Below are positions 34,475 to 45,144 of a stretch of DNA of 52,611 nt, piece by piece. Positions within the stretch are counted from its first letter, which is position 1. Each line of letters opens with the position of its first letter. Under the pieces are notes generated by a model, which saw only the letters and a list, made by a program, of their open reading frames with translations, was not told where the DNA came from and ran no database searches. The position numbers and the translations under genes are program-made. This DNA comes from Burkholderiaceae bacterium (GTDB lineage: Bacteria; Pseudomonadota; Gammaproteobacteria; Burkholderiales; Burkholderiaceae_B): positions 1 through 52,611 of the forward strand of contig SCSG01000035.1 in the NCBI GenBank assembly GCA_004322135.1, read 5' to 3'.

Positions 34475-35828
34475 GGTTGGCCTCCTTGCTCGACTGATAA
34501 GCTTCCTCGGAATCATTTTGCCCCATAACGCCGGTTTGGGGTAGCGTTTCCTTGTGTTTTCGTGTTGCAGCCGTGTTGCCGAGGATTTCTCCCAGTGTGA
34601 CTTGGTGCGATCCGGCCAGCGAGGCGCAGAGGCCTTCGAGCAGATCGGGGTTGTCGACCAGGCCGGCCTGGTTGCGGTTTATAAGCAAGGCATCGATGAT
34701 GCCACCCAGGTCGGCTTCGTCGACATCGCAGGTCAGTACCCACTGTTCGGCGCCTTTTTCATGGGTGGGTACGACATGCCCCAGTTTTTTGAGTACTTTC
34801 AGTACTGCGAGCAGTTCGTCCGGATATAGGCGCAAGTGCGAGCTCAGGAAACGCAGGCTGCGCCCAGGCGCAGGGGTTCCCTGTGCGGTATGCAGGCTGC
34901 GCACGACGTTGATGGCCGCGACGAAGGTGGAGCCCGGCAGTGACTTTTCAGCCCATCGGCGCAGCCGCAGCGATGGCAGCGTGGCGGCCACCGTTGCGCC
35001 GAACAGGACCGCGAGCCACGAGAGATAAATCCAAAGAAGAAAAATGGGCAGGGTAGCAAATGCGCCGTAGATAATGGTGTATGAGGGGAATTTCGTGATG
35101 TAGAAAGCGAAGCCGGCCTTCATGATTTCCAGTGCTATGGCCGCGCCGAAACCTCCGGCCAGAGCATCGCGCCAATATACGGGCCGGTTGGGCACGCACA
35201 CGAAAAGAGCAGCAAAACCCAGACCGGTGAGCAGAAGCGGCACGAACGACAGCGCGATATTGAGCGCTGGCGCCATTTCGTGTACTCGGCCGAGGGATTC
35301 GCGGAACAAGTACGAGGTGGTCCACAGACTGGCTCCCGCCAGGACGGGGCCCAGTGTGACAATGGTCCAATACACCAGCATGCGCTGGCGCAGCGGACGC
35401 CGTTGTTCTACGCGCCATATATCGTTGAGGGCGGTGTCAATGGTCATGATGAGCATGACCGATACCGTGACAAGGAACACCGCCCCCACGGTGGTCAGAC
35501 CTGAAGCTTTCGAAGCAAACAGGTTGAGGTAACCCATGATGGTAGCTGACACCGTGGGCGGCATCAGATTGCTGGTAAGGAACCCCTCGAGGGCATCTTG
35601 AAAATCGGCAAAAAGTGGAAATGCCGTAAACAGTGAAAGGATGACGGCCAGCAGCGGTACGATGGCCAGAACGGTGGTGAAAGTAAGGCTGGCGGCTACC
35701 TGGGGAAGTTTTTTTTCACCGGCGTGCTGGGCGGCGTAGCGCAGGACCTTGCCCCAATTGGCGAGACCGGTGCGTAGCCGGTTCAGGCGCGGGTTGGTTT
35801 TGGCTGTCGAGCGATCGGTGGCTGTCAT
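34458..35828 (-). CDS. YihY/BrkB-family inner membrane protein
   Basis: This 456-residue protein has the YihY/RNase BN-like region of about six helices (AASLTFTTVLAIVPLLAVIL, then DTALNDIWRV, then YGAFATLPIFLLWIYLSW). The RNase name is a historical misassignment; the role is unknown, though BrkB of Bordetella was linked to serum resistance. Beyond the membrane part lies a soluble C-terminal tail of about 150 residues (HLRLYPDELLAVLKVLKKLG looks like a winged-helix segment), longer than in E. coli YihY. ATG 35828 is used; the CBS gene overlaps its end. Confidence 0.88.
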   Translation of the reverse strand: MTATDRSTAKTNPRLNRLRTGLANWGKVLRYAAQHAGEKKLPQVAASLTFTTVLAIVPLLAVILSLFTAFPLFADFQDALEGFLTSNLMPPTVSATIMGYLNLFASKASGLTTVGAVFLVTVSVMLIMTIDTALNDIWRVEQRRPLRQRMLVYWTIVTLGPVLAGASLWTTSYLFRESLGRVHEMAPALNIALSFVPLLLTGLGFAALFVCVPNRPVYWRDALAGGFGAAIALEIMKAGFAFYITKFPSYTIIYGAFATLPIFLLWIYLSWLAVLFGATVAATLPSLRLRRWAEKSLPGSTFVAAINVVRSLHTAQGTPAPGRSLRFLSSHLRLYPDELLAVLKVLKKLGHVVPTHEKGAEQWVLTCDVDEADLGGIIDALLINRNQAGLVDNPDLLEGLCASLAGSHQVTLGEILGNTAATRKHKETLPQTGVMGQNDSEEAYQSSKEANHVESQ

Positions 35829-35914
35829 GTGTTGCTCTGGAGGTTGCGGGCGTTGCTGGCGCACAACGGCTGGCCGAGCATGCCACGACACCGGATTCGG
35901 GTAATAATACCAGC

Positions 35915-36301
35915 ATGACTACGCAACTTAACCCAGTGCTCCGATACGGCGCGGTATTTTTCCTTGTCGGTCTGATTGTCTTGTGCCCGGTCTGGGAGCT
36001 TGGCGTTGCGCCCTTGCGGCCGGGCGGATCGTTGCTGGCCCTGAAGGTGATTCCTCTACTTTTCCCTTTGCGCGGGGTCATCAAAGGTAACCTGTATACG
36101 CTGCAGTGGTCGGCAATGCTCATTTTGCTGTATCTCATGGAAGGGCTCGTGCGCGCTTATTCCGACCCGTCTGGGGCGTCGGTCACCATGGCAAAGGTTG
36201 AAATAATTCTTTCGCTGGGGTTTTATCTTTGCGCGATTTTTTATGTTCACCCTGCCAAGAAGGCAGCCAGGGCGAAAAAGCGCGCTATGGAAAAATCATA
36301 A
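35915..36301 (+). CDS. DUF2069 membrane protein
   Basis: This 128-residue protein has four hydrophobic segments (YGAVFFLVGLIVLCPVWELG, then LLALKVIPLLFPL, MLILLYLMEGLVRAYS and IILSLGFYLCAIFYV) and a lysine-rich cytoplasmic end. It matches the DUF2069 family of small inner-membrane proteins in beta- and gammaproteobacteria, of unknown function. Its stop overlaps the selO start as TAATG. It is divergent from the YihY-type gene with 86 bases between. Confidence 0.87.
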   Translation: MTTQLNPVLRYGAVFFLVGLIVLCPVWELGVAPLRPGGSLLALKVIPLLFPLRGVIKGNLYTLQWSAMLILLYLMEGLVRAYSDPSGASVTMAKVEIILSLGFYLCAIFYVHPAKKAARAKKRAMEKS

Positions 36302-37764
36302 TGACCGTCGACAGTATTCAAGAACTCACGGTGGCCAATTCGTTCGCGCATCTGCCACCCGCCTTCTATACCAAGTTGCCCGCAACGCCCTTGACGCGAC
36401 CGCGTCTGCTTCATGCCAATACAAGCGTGGCTGGTCTTCTGGGCTTGTCCGCGAAGGCGCTGGACAGGTCCGATTTTCTGGACGTTTGCTCGGGCAATGT
36501 CGCACTGTCGGGGGGGGAAACGCTTTCGGCCGTGTACAGCGGACATCAGTTTGGCAACTGGGCCGGGCGGCTCGGAGATGGCCGCGCCCATCTCCTGGGC
36601 GAAGTCACAGGCCCACACGGGGCATTGGAAATACAGTTGAAGGGGTCTGGGCTGACGCCATACTCGCGCACGGCCGATGGCCGGGCCGTGGTGCGCTCTT
36701 CGGTGCGTGAGTACCTTGCCAGCGAGGCCATGGCTGGCCTGGGTATTCCCACGACGCGTGCGCTGGCGATTGTGGTTGGCGATGACGCCGTTTACCGCGA
36801 GGTACAAGAACGGGCGGCAATTGTGGCGCGTGTCTCGCCGACATTCATTCGGTTTGGTTCGTTCGAACACTGGTGGAACAACCCAGAGAACATGCGTGTC
36901 CTGCTCGATTATTGTGTGGCCAAGTTTTATCCTGAGTGCCAAAATGCAGGCGGTCCGCGCGATGTTGCCCTGGCGTTTTTGCGGCATGTTGTCGAGCGTT
37001 CGGCCAGACTGGTCGCCGATTGGCAGACCGTGGGGTTCTGTCACGGGGTGATGAACACCGACAATATGTCAATAGTGGGCCTTACGATGGATTACGGACC
37101 CTATGGATTCATGGATGGCTTCCAGATTGACTACGTGTGCAATCACTCCGACGTGCAGGGCCGCTATGCCTGGAATGCGCAGCCGTCCATCATGCACTGG
37201 AATCTGTACCGTTTGGCAAGCAGTCTGGCGGTGCTGAACATTGACGAAGACGCCCTGCGCGCAGAGTTGCAGCGGTTTGAGGCGGAGTTCGTAGCGGCGT
37301 ATCGGGACAATCTGCTGCGCAAGTTCGGCTGGCGGTACTGGCAAGAAGGCGACGAGAAATTGGTGGATGACTGGTGGCAACTGTTGCATGCGCAACGCGC
37401 CGACTTCACACTTTGCTTTCGAAGGTTGGCACAGGCTCCGGACAATCCGGATCCCTGGCTGGCCCTGTTTGTCGACCCGGGTGCGGCGCTTGAGTGGTTT
37501 GCGGCGTACAAGCAGCGTCTGGCGCTTGAAGGCCGGCTTGACGACGAGCGCATTGCTGGCATGCTGGGGGTCAATCCGCTCTACGTGCTTCGCAACCATC
37601 TTGCCGAGCAGGCCATACGGGCGGCGCAAAACGGTGATGCGGGTGAAATCCGGACCCTGCTCAAGCTGTTAAGCGATCCGTTCACCGAGCACGCGGGTTA
37701 CGACGCGTATGCCCAGGTGGCGCCGGATTGGGCCTGCCAACTTGAAGTCAGTTGCTCCTCATAG
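36301..37764 (+). CDS. selO: Protein adenylyltransferase SelO
   Basis: SelO is a pseudokinase that transfers AMP from ATP to proteins and is linked to redox control. The 487-residue protein shows the family motifs [58 protein letters not shown], and [20 protein letters not shown] with the metal-binding asparagine and aspartate. It lacks the C-terminal selenocysteine or Cys motif found in eukaryotic SelO; it ends in [12 protein letters not shown] 36301 overlaps the upstream stop. A run of eight G at 36510-36517 is read in frame. Confidence 0.94.
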   Translation: MTVDSIQELTVANSFAHLPPAFYTKLPATPLTRPRLLHANTSVAGLLGLSAKALDRSDFLDVCSGNVALSGGETLSAVYSGHQFGNWAGRLGDGRAHLLGEVTGPHGALEIQLKGSGLTPYSRTADGRAVVRSSVREYLASEAMAGLGIPTTRALAIVVGDDAVYREVQERAAIVARVSPTFIRFGSFEHWWNNPENMRVLLDYCVAKFYPECQNAGGPRDVALAFLRHVVERSARLVADWQTVGFCHGVMNTDNMSIVGLTMDYGPYGFMDGFQIDYVCNHSDVQGRYAWNAQPSIMHWNLYRLASSLAVLNIDEDALRAELQRFEAEFVAAYRDNLLRKFGWRYWQEGDEKLVDDWWQLLHAQRADFTLCFRRLAQAPDNPDPWLALFVDPGAALEWFAAYKQRLALEGRLDDERIAGMLGVNPLYVLRNHLAEQAIRAAQNGDAGEIRTLLKLLSDPFTEHAGYDAYAQVAPDWACQLEVSCSS

Positions 37765-37831
37765 TGCCATAATTAGAGCTTGCTGCTCCGTATCGCAAGC
37801 CCGCCCAACCTTTATTCAGGCTGAAAACTCC

Positions 37832-38896
37832 ATGTCCGGCAACACTCTTGGCAAACTTTTCTGCGTTACCAACTTTGGCGAATCTCACGGTCCGGCGATT
37901 GGCGCCGTGGTGGATGGCTGCCCGGCTGGCCTGTCGCTGTCCGAGGCGGATATTCAGATCGATCTGGACCGGCGTAGGCCCGGCACATCCCGCTATGTCA
38001 CGCAGCGCCGGGAAGCCGACAAGGTTGAAATCCTTTCGGGCGTTTATAACGGCGTCACGACCGGCACGCCGATTGGCCTGCTCATCCGGAACACGGATGC
38101 TCGCAGCAAGGATTACAGCAATATCGCCGATACGTTTCGTCCCGGACATGCCGATTACTCGTATTGGAAGAAATTCGGTGAGCGCGATCCGCGCGGGGGA
38201 GGCAGGTCTTCGGCCCGCCTGACGGCGCCTACCGTGGCGGCAGGTGCCATTGCCAAGAAATGGCTGAAGGAAACTCACGGAACCCTAATACGCGGTTTCA
38301 TGAGTCAGCTTGGCCCTATTGCCATTCCCTTTGAATCCTGGGATGAAGTCCCACGCAATCCGTTCTATGCGCCTTGCGAATCGATTGTGCCGCAACTCGA
38401 GACATTCATGGACCAGTTGCGCCGCGATGGGGACTCTGTTGGCGCGCGCGTTGAAGTGGTGGCCGAAGGAGTTCCTGCGGGTTGGGGCGAACCACTTTAT
38501 GACCGCCTGGACGCGGATATCGCCCATGTCATGATGGGGCTGAACGCGGTGAAGGGCGTTTCCATTGGCGCGGGCTTTGACTGCGTCGAACAGCGTGGTT
38601 CCGGGCACGGGGACGAACTCACGCCAGCAGGCTTTAAAAGCAATAACGCCGGTGGCGTTCTCGGCGGGATCTCCTCGGGCCAGCCCATTCGGGTATCACT
38701 GGCCATCAAGCCGACCTCCAGCGTTCGGATTGAACGAGACTCCGTGAATCGGGCCGGCGAGCCGGTGGTGGTTCAGACTCTTGGCCGGCATGACCCGTGC
38801 GTCGGCATTCGGGCAACACCGATCGCCGAAGCCATGCTGGCCCTCGTCCTGATGGATCACGCCTTGCGTCAGCGCGGGCAGAACGGTGCACGCTAG
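37832..38896 (+). CDS. aroC: Chorismate synthase
   Basis: AroC makes chorismate from EPSP, the last common step to aromatic amino acids, and needs reduced FMN. The 354-residue protein has the three family signatures: [39 protein letters not shown], and [23 protein letters not shown] 37832 gives the normal N-terminus; the longer frame would overlap selO. It is 67 bases after selO. Confidence 0.97.
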   Translation: MSGNTLGKLFCVTNFGESHGPAIGAVVDGCPAGLSLSEADIQIDLDRRRPGTSRYVTQRREADKVEILSGVYNGVTTGTPIGLLIRNTDARSKDYSNIADTFRPGHADYSYWKKFGERDPRGGGRSSARLTAPTVAAGAIAKKWLKETHGTLIRGFMSQLGPIAIPFESWDEVPRNPFYAPCESIVPQLETFMDQLRRDGDSVGARVEVVAEGVPAGWGEPLYDRLDADIAHVMMGLNAVKGVSIGAGFDCVEQRGSGHGDELTPAGFKSNNAGGVLGGISSGQPIRVSLAIKPTSSVRIERDSVNRAGEPVVVQTLGRHDPCVGIRATPIAEAMLALVLMDHALRQRGQNGAR

Positions 38897-38933
38897 CAAA
38901 ATGGCACTTTCAGTACTAGTATAAAAAGTCTTC

Positions 38934-38961
38934 TTGTACTAGGTTCTGAGACTGTCATAAT
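38934..38961 (+). promoter_or_regulatory. Candidate leuC promoter with GTACTAG direct repeats
   Basis: TTGTAC (38934-38939) and CATAAT (38956-38961) are 16 bp apart, about 65 bases before leuC. The heptamer GTACTAG occurs at 38913-38919 and again at 38936-38942, 23 bp apart, the second overlapping the -35; this could be a regulator site. No leucine-rich leader peptide is visible. Confidence 0.45.
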
Positions 38962-39025
38962 AGAGTCAATCCCCCATCAATGGCGGGCTTATTCACCGTT
39001 TCAGTCATTACACGAGCGCAACGCC

Positions 39026-40429
39026 ATGGCCCAGACCCTATACGATAAATTATGGAGTGCACATGTCGTGGATCAAGAATCCGACGGCACGTGCCTGTTA
39101 TATATAGACCGACATCTTTTGCACGAGGTCACCAGCCCCCAGGCTTTCGAGGGGCTTACGCTGGCGGGACGCAAGCCCTGGCGTGTCAGCGCCAACCTGG
39201 CAGTTGCCGATCACAACGTGCCCACCACGGGTCGCAGCGAAGGCATCAAAGATCCGGTATCGCGTCTGCAGGTCGATACGCTTGACGAAAATTGCGAGAA
39301 ATTCGGTATCTCCGAATTCCGCATGAACGATCTGCGTCAGGGCATTGTTCACGTCATTGGGCCCGAGCAAGGTGCAACGCTGCCAGGCATGACGGTCGTT
39401 TGCGGCGACTCGCATACCAGCACACATGGTGCCTTTGGGGCACTGGCCTTTGGCATTGGCACCTCTGAAGTTGAACATGTCCTGGCCACGCAAACTTTGC
39501 TCATGAAGAAAAGCAAGAACATGCTCGTGCGGGTCGAAGGTGAGCTGCCTTTTGGCTGTACGGCAAAAGATCTCGTGCTGTATGTCATTGGCCAGATCGG
39601 CACTGCTGGCGGCACTGGCCATGCCATCGAGTTCGGTGGCAACACGCTGAGCTCCTTGTCGGTTGAAGGCCGCATGACGATATGCAATATGGCCATCGAA
39701 GCGGGTGCGCGCTCCGGCATGGTCGCGGTTGATGACAAGACCATTGAGTACTTTCGTGGTCGCCCCTACGCGCCAAAGGGGGCGGTATGGGATCAGGCCG
39801 TGGAATATTGGCGTACGCTGCATAGTGATGAGGGTGCGGTGTTCGACCGCGTCGTGGAAATCGATGCAGGCCGCATACAGCCTCAGGTCAGTTGGGGCAC
39901 GTCGCCCGAAATGGTGCTGGCTGTGGATGGGAAGGTGCCGGATCCGGCGCTCGAAAAGAACGAGACCCGGCGCAAGGGCATGGAGCGCGCCTTGCAGTAC
40001 ATGGGGCTGGCTGCCAACACGCCAATGGTCGATATTTTCGTCGATCGTGTGTTTATTGGGTCGTGCACCAATTCGCGCATTGAAGATCTGCGTGCAGCGG
40101 CCGCCGTGGTGCGCGGCAAGAGCGTTTCCAAAAGCGTGAAGCAGGCCATGGTGGTTCCGGGGTCGGGTCTTGTCAAGCAGCAGGCCGAGAAAGAAGGGCT
40201 CGACAAGATTTTTCTGGCTGCTGGTTTTGAGTGGCGCGAGCCGGGCTGCTCCATGTGTCTGGCCATGAATGCGGATCGCCTTGAACCGGGCGAACGTTGC
40301 GCATCAACGTCCAACCGCAACTTTGAAGGCAGGCAGGGGCATGGTGGACGCACGCATCTGGTCAGCCCGGCCATGGCGGCTGCAGCGGCCATCGCCGGCC
40401 ATTTCGTCGATGTCAGAAATTTTCAGTAG
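39026..40429 (+). CDS. leuC: 3-isopropylmalate dehydratase large subunit
   Basis: LeuC with LeuD isomerises 2-isopropylmalate to 3-isopropylmalate in leucine synthesis. The 467-residue protein has the aconitase-type [4Fe-4S] ligands C347 (IGSCTNSR), C408 and C411 (GCSMCLAMN), and the substrate motifs [16 protein letters not shown] and [11 protein letters not shown]. Length and start fit the family. It opens the leuCDB-asd run, with leuD 9 bases downstream. Confidence 0.97.
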   Translation: MAQTLYDKLWSAHVVDQESDGTCLLYIDRHLLHEVTSPQAFEGLTLAGRKPWRVSANLAVADHNVPTTGRSEGIKDPVSRLQVDTLDENCEKFGISEFRMNDLRQGIVHVIGPEQGATLPGMTVVCGDSHTSTHGAFGALAFGIGTSEVEHVLATQTLLMKKSKNMLVRVEGELPFGCTAKDLVLYVIGQIGTAGGTGHAIEFGGNTLSSLSVEGRMTICNMAIEAGARSGMVAVDDKTIEYFRGRPYAPKGAVWDQAVEYWRTLHSDEGAVFDRVVEIDAGRIQPQVSWGTSPEMVLAVDGKVPDPALEKNETRRKGMERALQYMGLAANTPMVDIFVDRVFIGSCTNSRIEDLRAAAAVVRGKSVSKSVKQAMVVPGSGLVKQQAEKEGLDKIFLAAGFEWREPGCSMCLAMNADRLEPGERCASTSNRNFEGRQGHGGRTHLVSPAMAAAAAIAGHFVDVRNFQ

Positions 40430-40438
40430 GGGGTCACA

Positions 40439-41089
40439 ATGCTAGCGTTCACTACCCACGAGGGTCTGGTGGTTCCGTTCGATCGCGATAACGTCGATAC
40501 TGATCTCATTATTCCCAAGCAGTTTCTCAAGTCCATCAAGCGCACGGGGTTCGGTCCGAACCTGTTTGATGAGCTGCGTTATCTGGATCACGGAGAGCCC
40601 GGCATGGATAATTCCCGGCGCCCGCTCAATCCCGATTTTGTACTGAACATGCCTCGTTATGCCGGTGCTTCCATACTGCTGGGAAGGCGTAATTTCGGCT
40701 GCGGCTCCAGCCGTGAGCACGCGCCTTGGGCGCTGCTCCAGTACGGGTTTCGCGCAATTATTGCACCGTCTTACGCAGATATATTTTTCAATAACAGCTT
40801 CAAGAATGGCTTGTTGCCCATTATTTTGCCCGGCAACCAGGTGGATCAGCTCTTCGAGGCTGTGGCCGCGAACGAGGGCTATCGCTTGCGCATCGACCTG
40901 GAAAATCAGAAAATCACAACGCCTGATAACCGTGATCTGGGTTTCGATATTGAACCATTTCGCAAGCATTGCCTGCTTAACGGGCTGGACGACATTGCAC
41001 AGACACTGCATAAAAGTGAAAAAATCAAGGCCTTCGAGGCCACACGTTTGACGAAGTACCCCTGGCTGGTTGGTGAACCGGGGAGATGA
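40439..41089 (+). CDS. leuD: 3-isopropylmalate dehydratase small subunit
   Basis: LeuD is the swivel-domain partner of LeuC. The 216-residue protein shows [20 protein letters not shown] at the start and the conserved [18 protein letters not shown] and [20 protein letters not shown] 40439 has AGGGGGT ahead of it, 9 bases after leuC. Confidence 0.97.
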   Translation: MLAFTTHEGLVVPFDRDNVDTDLIIPKQFLKSIKRTGFGPNLFDELRYLDHGEPGMDNSRRPLNPDFVLNMPRYAGASILLGRRNFGCGSSREHAPWALLQYGFRAIIAPSYADIFFNNSFKNGLLPIILPGNQVDQLFEAVAANEGYRLRIDLENQKITTPDNRDLGFDIEPFRKHCLLNGLDDIAQTLHKSEKIKAFEATRLTKYPWLVGEPGR

Positions 41090-41134
41090 TTGGTTGGGGG
41101 GAGTTGTGTCTTCCCGCATTTCGATAAAATGAAG

Positions 41135-41171
41135 CTGGCCGGATCGGGCTTGTGCAGCCTGGTTCGGCCAG
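41135..41171 (+). terminator. Stem-loop between leuD and leuB
   Basis: CTGGCCGGA (41135-41143) pairs with TTCGGCCAG (41163-41171), nine pairs including one G-U, followed by TCCTTT. It could be a weak terminator or a processing stem that sets the ratio of LeuB to LeuCD. It lies within the 104-base spacer and ends 22 bases before leuB. Confidence 0.35.
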
Positions 41172-41193
41172 TCCTTTATGAATGAGGAAAAAA

Positions 41194-42270
41194 GTGACTT
41201 ACAAGATAGCGGTATTGCCGGGGGACGGAATCGGTCCCGAGATCACCGACCAGGCCGTGCGCGTTTTGACCGCCCTCGGGCTGGATCTGGAATTGAAAAG
41301 TGCGCCGGTTGGTGGTGCTGCGTATGACGCCCACGGCCACCCGTTGCCTCCGGCGACGCTGAACCTCGCCAGGGAGTCGGCCGCGATTTTGTTTGGTGCA
41401 GTCGGCGACTGGAAATATGATTCGCTCGCTCGAGAGTTGCGTCCGGAACAGGCCATTCTCGGCTTGCGCAAGTCGCTGGGCCTGTTTGCCAACCTGCGCC
41501 CCGCCATTTTGTACGCGGAGCTTGCCAATGCCTCGTCGCTCAAGCCGGAGGTCGTGGCCGGACTCAACATTCTTATCGTGCGTGAATTGACAGGTGACAT
41601 TTATTTTGGCCAGCCTCGTGGTGTGCGCGAAGTGGCCGAGGGTCCGTTCAAGGGTGAGCGCCAGGGGTTTGACACCATGCACTACGCCGAGTCCGAAGTA
41701 CGCCGCATCGCCCACGTGGCCTTTCAGGCTGCACAGAAGCGCAACGGGAAGCTGTGCAGCGTCGACAAGGCCAATGTGCTTGAAACCTCGCAGTTCTGGC
41801 GCGATACGGTCGTGGATGTGGCGCGCGAGTATCCGGACGTGGCGCTGTCCCATATGTATGTCGACAATGCCGCCATGCAGCTTGTACGGGCCCCCAAAGA
41901 GTTTGATGTGATTGTGACCGGCAATCTTTTCGGCGATATCCTTTCCGACGAAGCCTCCATGCTTACGGGCTCCATCGGCATGCTCCCCTCGGCGTCGCTC
42001 AACGCGTCGAAGCAGGGGCTGTATGAGCCCAGCCACGGGTCAGCCCCCGACATTGCCGGCAAGAACGTGGCCAACCCTCTGGCAACCATTCTCTCTGTTG
42101 CCATGATGCTGCGTTACTCGCTGGGCGAGGCAGCACAGGCCGACAGGATTGAATCGGCGGTTCAGGCCGTTTTGCACCAGGGCCTGCGTACTGCCGATAT
42201 CTTCGAAGAAGGCATGGCGCGAGTTTCGACGTCACAGATGGGCGATGCTGTGCTGAACGCGTTAAAATAG
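41194..42270 (+). CDS. leuB: 3-isopropylmalate dehydrogenase
   Basis: LeuB oxidises and decarboxylates 3-isopropylmalate with NAD. The 358-residue protein shows [19 protein letters not shown], the substrate-binding arginine region ([20 protein letters not shown]), [26 protein letters not shown] and [11 protein letters not shown], then [14 protein letters not shown]. The start is GTG 41194, with AGGAAAAAA just ahead; the in-frame ATG at 41182 lies inside that ribosome binding site and is unlikely. Confidence 0.97.
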   Translation: MTYKIAVLPGDGIGPEITDQAVRVLTALGLDLELKSAPVGGAAYDAHGHPLPPATLNLARESAAILFGAVGDWKYDSLARELRPEQAILGLRKSLGLFANLRPAILYAELANASSLKPEVVAGLNILIVRELTGDIYFGQPRGVREVAEGPFKGERQGFDTMHYAESEVRRIAHVAFQAAQKRNGKLCSVDKANVLETSQFWRDTVVDVAREYPDVALSHMYVDNAAMQLVRAPKEFDVIVTGNLFGDILSDEASMLTGSIGMLPSASLNASKQGLYEPSHGSAPDIAGKNVANPLATILSVAMMLRYSLGEAAQADRIESAVQAVLHQGLRTADIFEEGMARVSTSQMGDAVLNALK

Positions 42271-42310
42271 AGGATTCACGCCTGATTTTCTCTTTTTAAG
42301 TGACAGTAAC

Positions 42311-43441
42311 ATGAGCCAAGCGGTAGGTTTGGTCGGCTGGCGCGGCATGGTGGGCTCGGTTCTCATGCAGCGCATGCGCGACGAAAACGATTTTTCTTTG
42401 TTCGAGCCTGTATTTTTCTCCACCAGCAACGCAGGTGGCAAAGCCCCCGCGTGGGCCAAGGACGCGGGGCCTTTGCAAGATGCCTACGATATTCAGGCAC
42501 TGAAAAAATTACCCATTATTGTTACGGCGCAGGGCGGCGACTATACGACCCGGGTCCATCCCGAGCTGCGTGCCGCTGGCTGGAACGGCATCTGGATTGA
42601 TGCGGCCAGCACCTTGCGCATGCATGACGATGCCATCATTGTGCTTGATCCGGTCAATCGCCCGGTCATCGACACGGCGCTGGACCGCGGCGTCAAAAAT
42701 TTCATCGGCGGAAACTGCACGGTGAGCTGCATGCTTATGGGCTTGGCCGGTCTGTTCAATAACGACCTGGTCGAATGGATGACAAGCATGACCTACCAGG
42801 CGGCATCGGGGGGGGGTGCGCAGCACATGCGTGAACTGATCACGCAGTTCGGCTTGCTGAACAAGTCGGTCAAATCGCTGCTGGACGATCCGGCGTCGGC
42901 CATACTGGAAATTGATCGTGGCGTCCTGGCAACGCAGAAGCTCGATGACCTGCCGCAGGACCGCTTCGGCGTTCCGCTGGCGGGCAGCCTGATCCCCTGG
43001 ATCGACAAGGACCTGGATAACGGCGTGTCGCGCGAAGAATGGAAGGCGGAAGCTGAAACCAACAAGATTCTGGGCAGGGGCGAAGCTTTTGGCACACCCA
43101 GCACGCCGATCGACGGGTTATGTGTGCGGATTGGTGCCATGCGTTGTCACAGCCAGGCACTGACCATCAAGCTCAAGCGTGATGTTCCGCTTGATGAAAT
43201 CTCCGACATATTGCGCAACGGGTCCAAGTGGGCCAAGGTTGTTCCCAACAAGCGTGAAATCACCATGCGCGAACTTACTCCTGTGGCAGTGACCGGCACA
43301 CTGGACGTCCCGGTGGGCCGCTTGCGCAAGATGTCCATGGGACCCGAATACCTTAGCGCGTTCACGGTGGGCGATCAGCTTCTCTGGGGAGCTGCGGAAC
43401 CGTTGCGGCGTATGCTCCGCATAACCTTGGGTGAACTCTGA
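42311..43441 (+). CDS. asd: Aspartate-semialdehyde dehydrogenase
   Basis: Asd makes aspartate semialdehyde, the branch point to lysine, diaminopimelate, methionine and threonine. The 376-residue protein has the NADP-binding [18 protein letters not shown], the active-site C136 in [25 protein letters not shown], and the HSQALTIKL region with the catalytic histidine. Its ASGGGAQ stretch includes a nine-G run at 42808-42816 that stays in frame. It follows leuB by 40 bases and precedes fimV by 2, the usual order. Confidence 0.97.
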   Translation: MSQAVGLVGWRGMVGSVLMQRMRDENDFSLFEPVFFSTSNAGGKAPAWAKDAGPLQDAYDIQALKKLPIIVTAQGGDYTTRVHPELRAAGWNGIWIDAASTLRMHDDAIIVLDPVNRPVIDTALDRGVKNFIGGNCTVSCMLMGLAGLFNNDLVEWMTSMTYQAASGGGAQHMRELITQFGLLNKSVKSLLDDPASAILEIDRGVLATQKLDDLPQDRFGVPLAGSLIPWIDKDLDNGVSREEWKAEAETNKILGRGEAFGTPSTPIDGLCVRIGAMRCHSQALTIKLKRDVPLDEISDILRNGSKWAKVVPNKREITMRELTPVAVTGTLDVPVGRLRKMSMGPEYLSAFTVGDQLLWGAAEPLRRMLRITLGEL

Positions 43442-43443
43442 CT

Positions 43444-45138
43444 ATGCGCGCAATACGCCATGCTGATGCGAACACATTCCTGTACGGGACCGGGCTGCTG
43501 GTTCTCGCGGTGGTGGCTCTTATGGCGATGTGCTCCACTGCTTACGCAGCACGCCTTGGTCATGCCCGGATTGCCTCCGATCAGGGCCAGCCATTACGTA
43601 TTGCCATCCCGGTAACGCAACTAACCCAGCAGGATCTGCCGTCGTTCTCGGTTCGCGCCGCGCCTGCTCCCGACTGGACACGGGCGGGGCTGGTGCCTCC
43701 TGTCGATCCGGCCACTCTCACGTTCCATCTGGTCAATGGCCCTCAGTCCACCGAGAAAATCCTGCGTGTCAGCTCAACCCAGACGTTCAGCGGGCCGGTG
43801 GCTGATCTGTTGCTCGATGTGCAAACAGCAACCGGCAGGCAGCAGTATCAGGTCAGTGTCCTGGCGCCAGTTCCTTTGGGCGCTGCGGCCACCGAATCTT
43901 CATCGGGTTCCTCGGCGACTGGTACGGCACCGCAGACTACGGGTGCTGCCAGTGCGCATCGGCGGACGATTCGTGTTCGTCGTGGCAATACGCTGTTTTC
44001 GCTTGCCCGTCGCCATGCTGTGGCGAACGTTACGGTCTATCAGATGATGGTAGCGTTGCAGCGCGCGAATCCGCAGGCCTTCATCCACGGCAATATGAAC
44101 CTTGTAAAGGCCGGGTCCACTTTGGGTGTGCCGGGCATTGACGAACTGACCGCCGTATCCGACCGCGAGGCGCGCCGTATTTTCATGCGTCAGGCACAAG
44201 AGTTTGAAAAATATCGTCAGCGGCTCGCGGCACGCAAGGGGCAGGCTCTGGCGGGGCCGTCGGCGTCGAAGGGCCAGGTTTCTTCTGCCGAACCTGCGGA
44301 GAGAGCGGTGCATGCCGCGCCCCGGCCGCGTGACGAAGTGGTGCTGTCCGGAGGTTCTTCATCTGCCAGCGACGCTGCTGACCAGCGTGAGGCAACAGGC
44401 AAAAACATCGCTGAAGCGAAGGGCCGTGTGTCGCAGCTGGAGCAAAATGTCAAGAATTTGAATCGTGCCTTGCAGTCCCAGGGCAGTGTCGCCAAAGATG
44501 CCGCAGAGGGTGTGGGCCAGGCGGTTTCCGACGCGGCGAGCTCCATTGCCGCGGGCACGACTTCACAGGAAGGCGCCCGGGGGCATGGCGGAGAGGCCGC
44601 CGGATCGGGTTCGGTGTCGGGCAGCACCGCAGCAGCGGGTAAAGGCGCGCAGTCAGCCCCCGGTCTGACAGGCCCGGCGGCGGGTCAGGCTGGCCAGAGC
44701 CACAGCAGCGGTGCCGCTGCAGCGGCATCGTCAGGCGCAGCGGCAGTATCCTCAGGTGCGGCGGCAACATCGGCAACGTCCTCGGGTGCAACGCCCTCTT
44801 CACAGGGCGGTGCCGCAGCTGGGGCACCGCAGGCGCAGCCAGGCACTGGTGCTGCGCAGTCGCGCCCTGGCGCATCGAATTCGGAATCTTCCAGCGTATC
44901 AAAGAAGGCAGGTCATCCCGTGTCGTGGTTTCAAGAACATGTATTAGCCGTTGTTACCGTTTTGCTGGCGCTGGTCGTGCTGATCATCGCGTGGGTTCTG
45001 CGTCGGGCCAACACAGTTCGCGATGATGACGATCATGGCGCACCCATTACGGAAGCCATGGTGAAAGAACAGCTCGACAAAATCAATCTGGACTTGCACG
45101 AAGAGCCTTCCTCCGACCAGCCCTCCATCAAGAGTTGA
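43444..45138 (+). CDS. fimV: FimV/HubP-family polar protein, short form
   Basis: FimV proteins organise the cell pole and type IV pili in relatives. This 564-residue protein has a signal peptide ending AYA-A near residue 35, the FimV N-terminal domain (ARLGHARIASDQGQPLRIAI), a LysM-type peptidoglycan-binding segment at about 173-230 (TIRVRRGNTLFSLARRHAVA), a charged coiled-coil-like stretch (about 310-345), a long Ala/Gly/Ser-rich linker, one membrane helix at about 499-521, and an acidic tail of only about 40 residues. Full FimV proteins are longer, with a TPR-containing cytoplasmic part that is absent here. Position between asd and truA supports the call. It starts 2 bases after asd. Confidence 0.85.
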   Translation: MRAIRHADANTFLYGTGLLVLAVVALMAMCSTAYAARLGHARIASDQGQPLRIAIPVTQLTQQDLPSFSVRAAPAPDWTRAGLVPPVDPATLTFHLVNGPQSTEKILRVSSTQTFSGPVADLLLDVQTATGRQQYQVSVLAPVPLGAAATESSSGSSATGTAPQTTGAASAHRRTIRVRRGNTLFSLARRHAVANVTVYQMMVALQRANPQAFIHGNMNLVKAGSTLGVPGIDELTAVSDREARRIFMRQAQEFEKYRQRLAARKGQALAGPSASKGQVSSAEPAERAVHAAPRPRDEVVLSGGSSSASDAADQREATGKNIAEAKGRVSQLEQNVKNLNRALQSQGSVAKDAAEGVGQAVSDAASSIAAGTTSQEGARGHGGEAAGSGSVSGSTAAAGKGAQSAPGLTGPAAGQAGQSHSSGAAAAASSGAAAVSSGAAATSATSSGATPSSQGGAAAGAPQAQPGTGAAQSRPGASNSESSSVSKKAGHPVSWFQEHVLAVVTVLLALVVLIIAWVLRRANTVRDDDDHGAPITEAMVKEQLDKINLDLHEEPSSDQPSIKS

Positions 45139-45144
45139 GCAACT

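Noticed and set aside
36510-36517. Frameshift-prone G run in selO
   Set aside because: The eight G code for S-G-G in frame and the protein is full length.
36247-37044. Long minus-strand open frame opposite selO
   Set aside because: It lies entirely opposite the well-supported selO gene and shows no recognisable domain.
42808-42816. Phase-variable G run in asd
   Set aside because: The nine G are read in frame inside the conserved ASGGGAQ motif of Asd, so the gene is intact.
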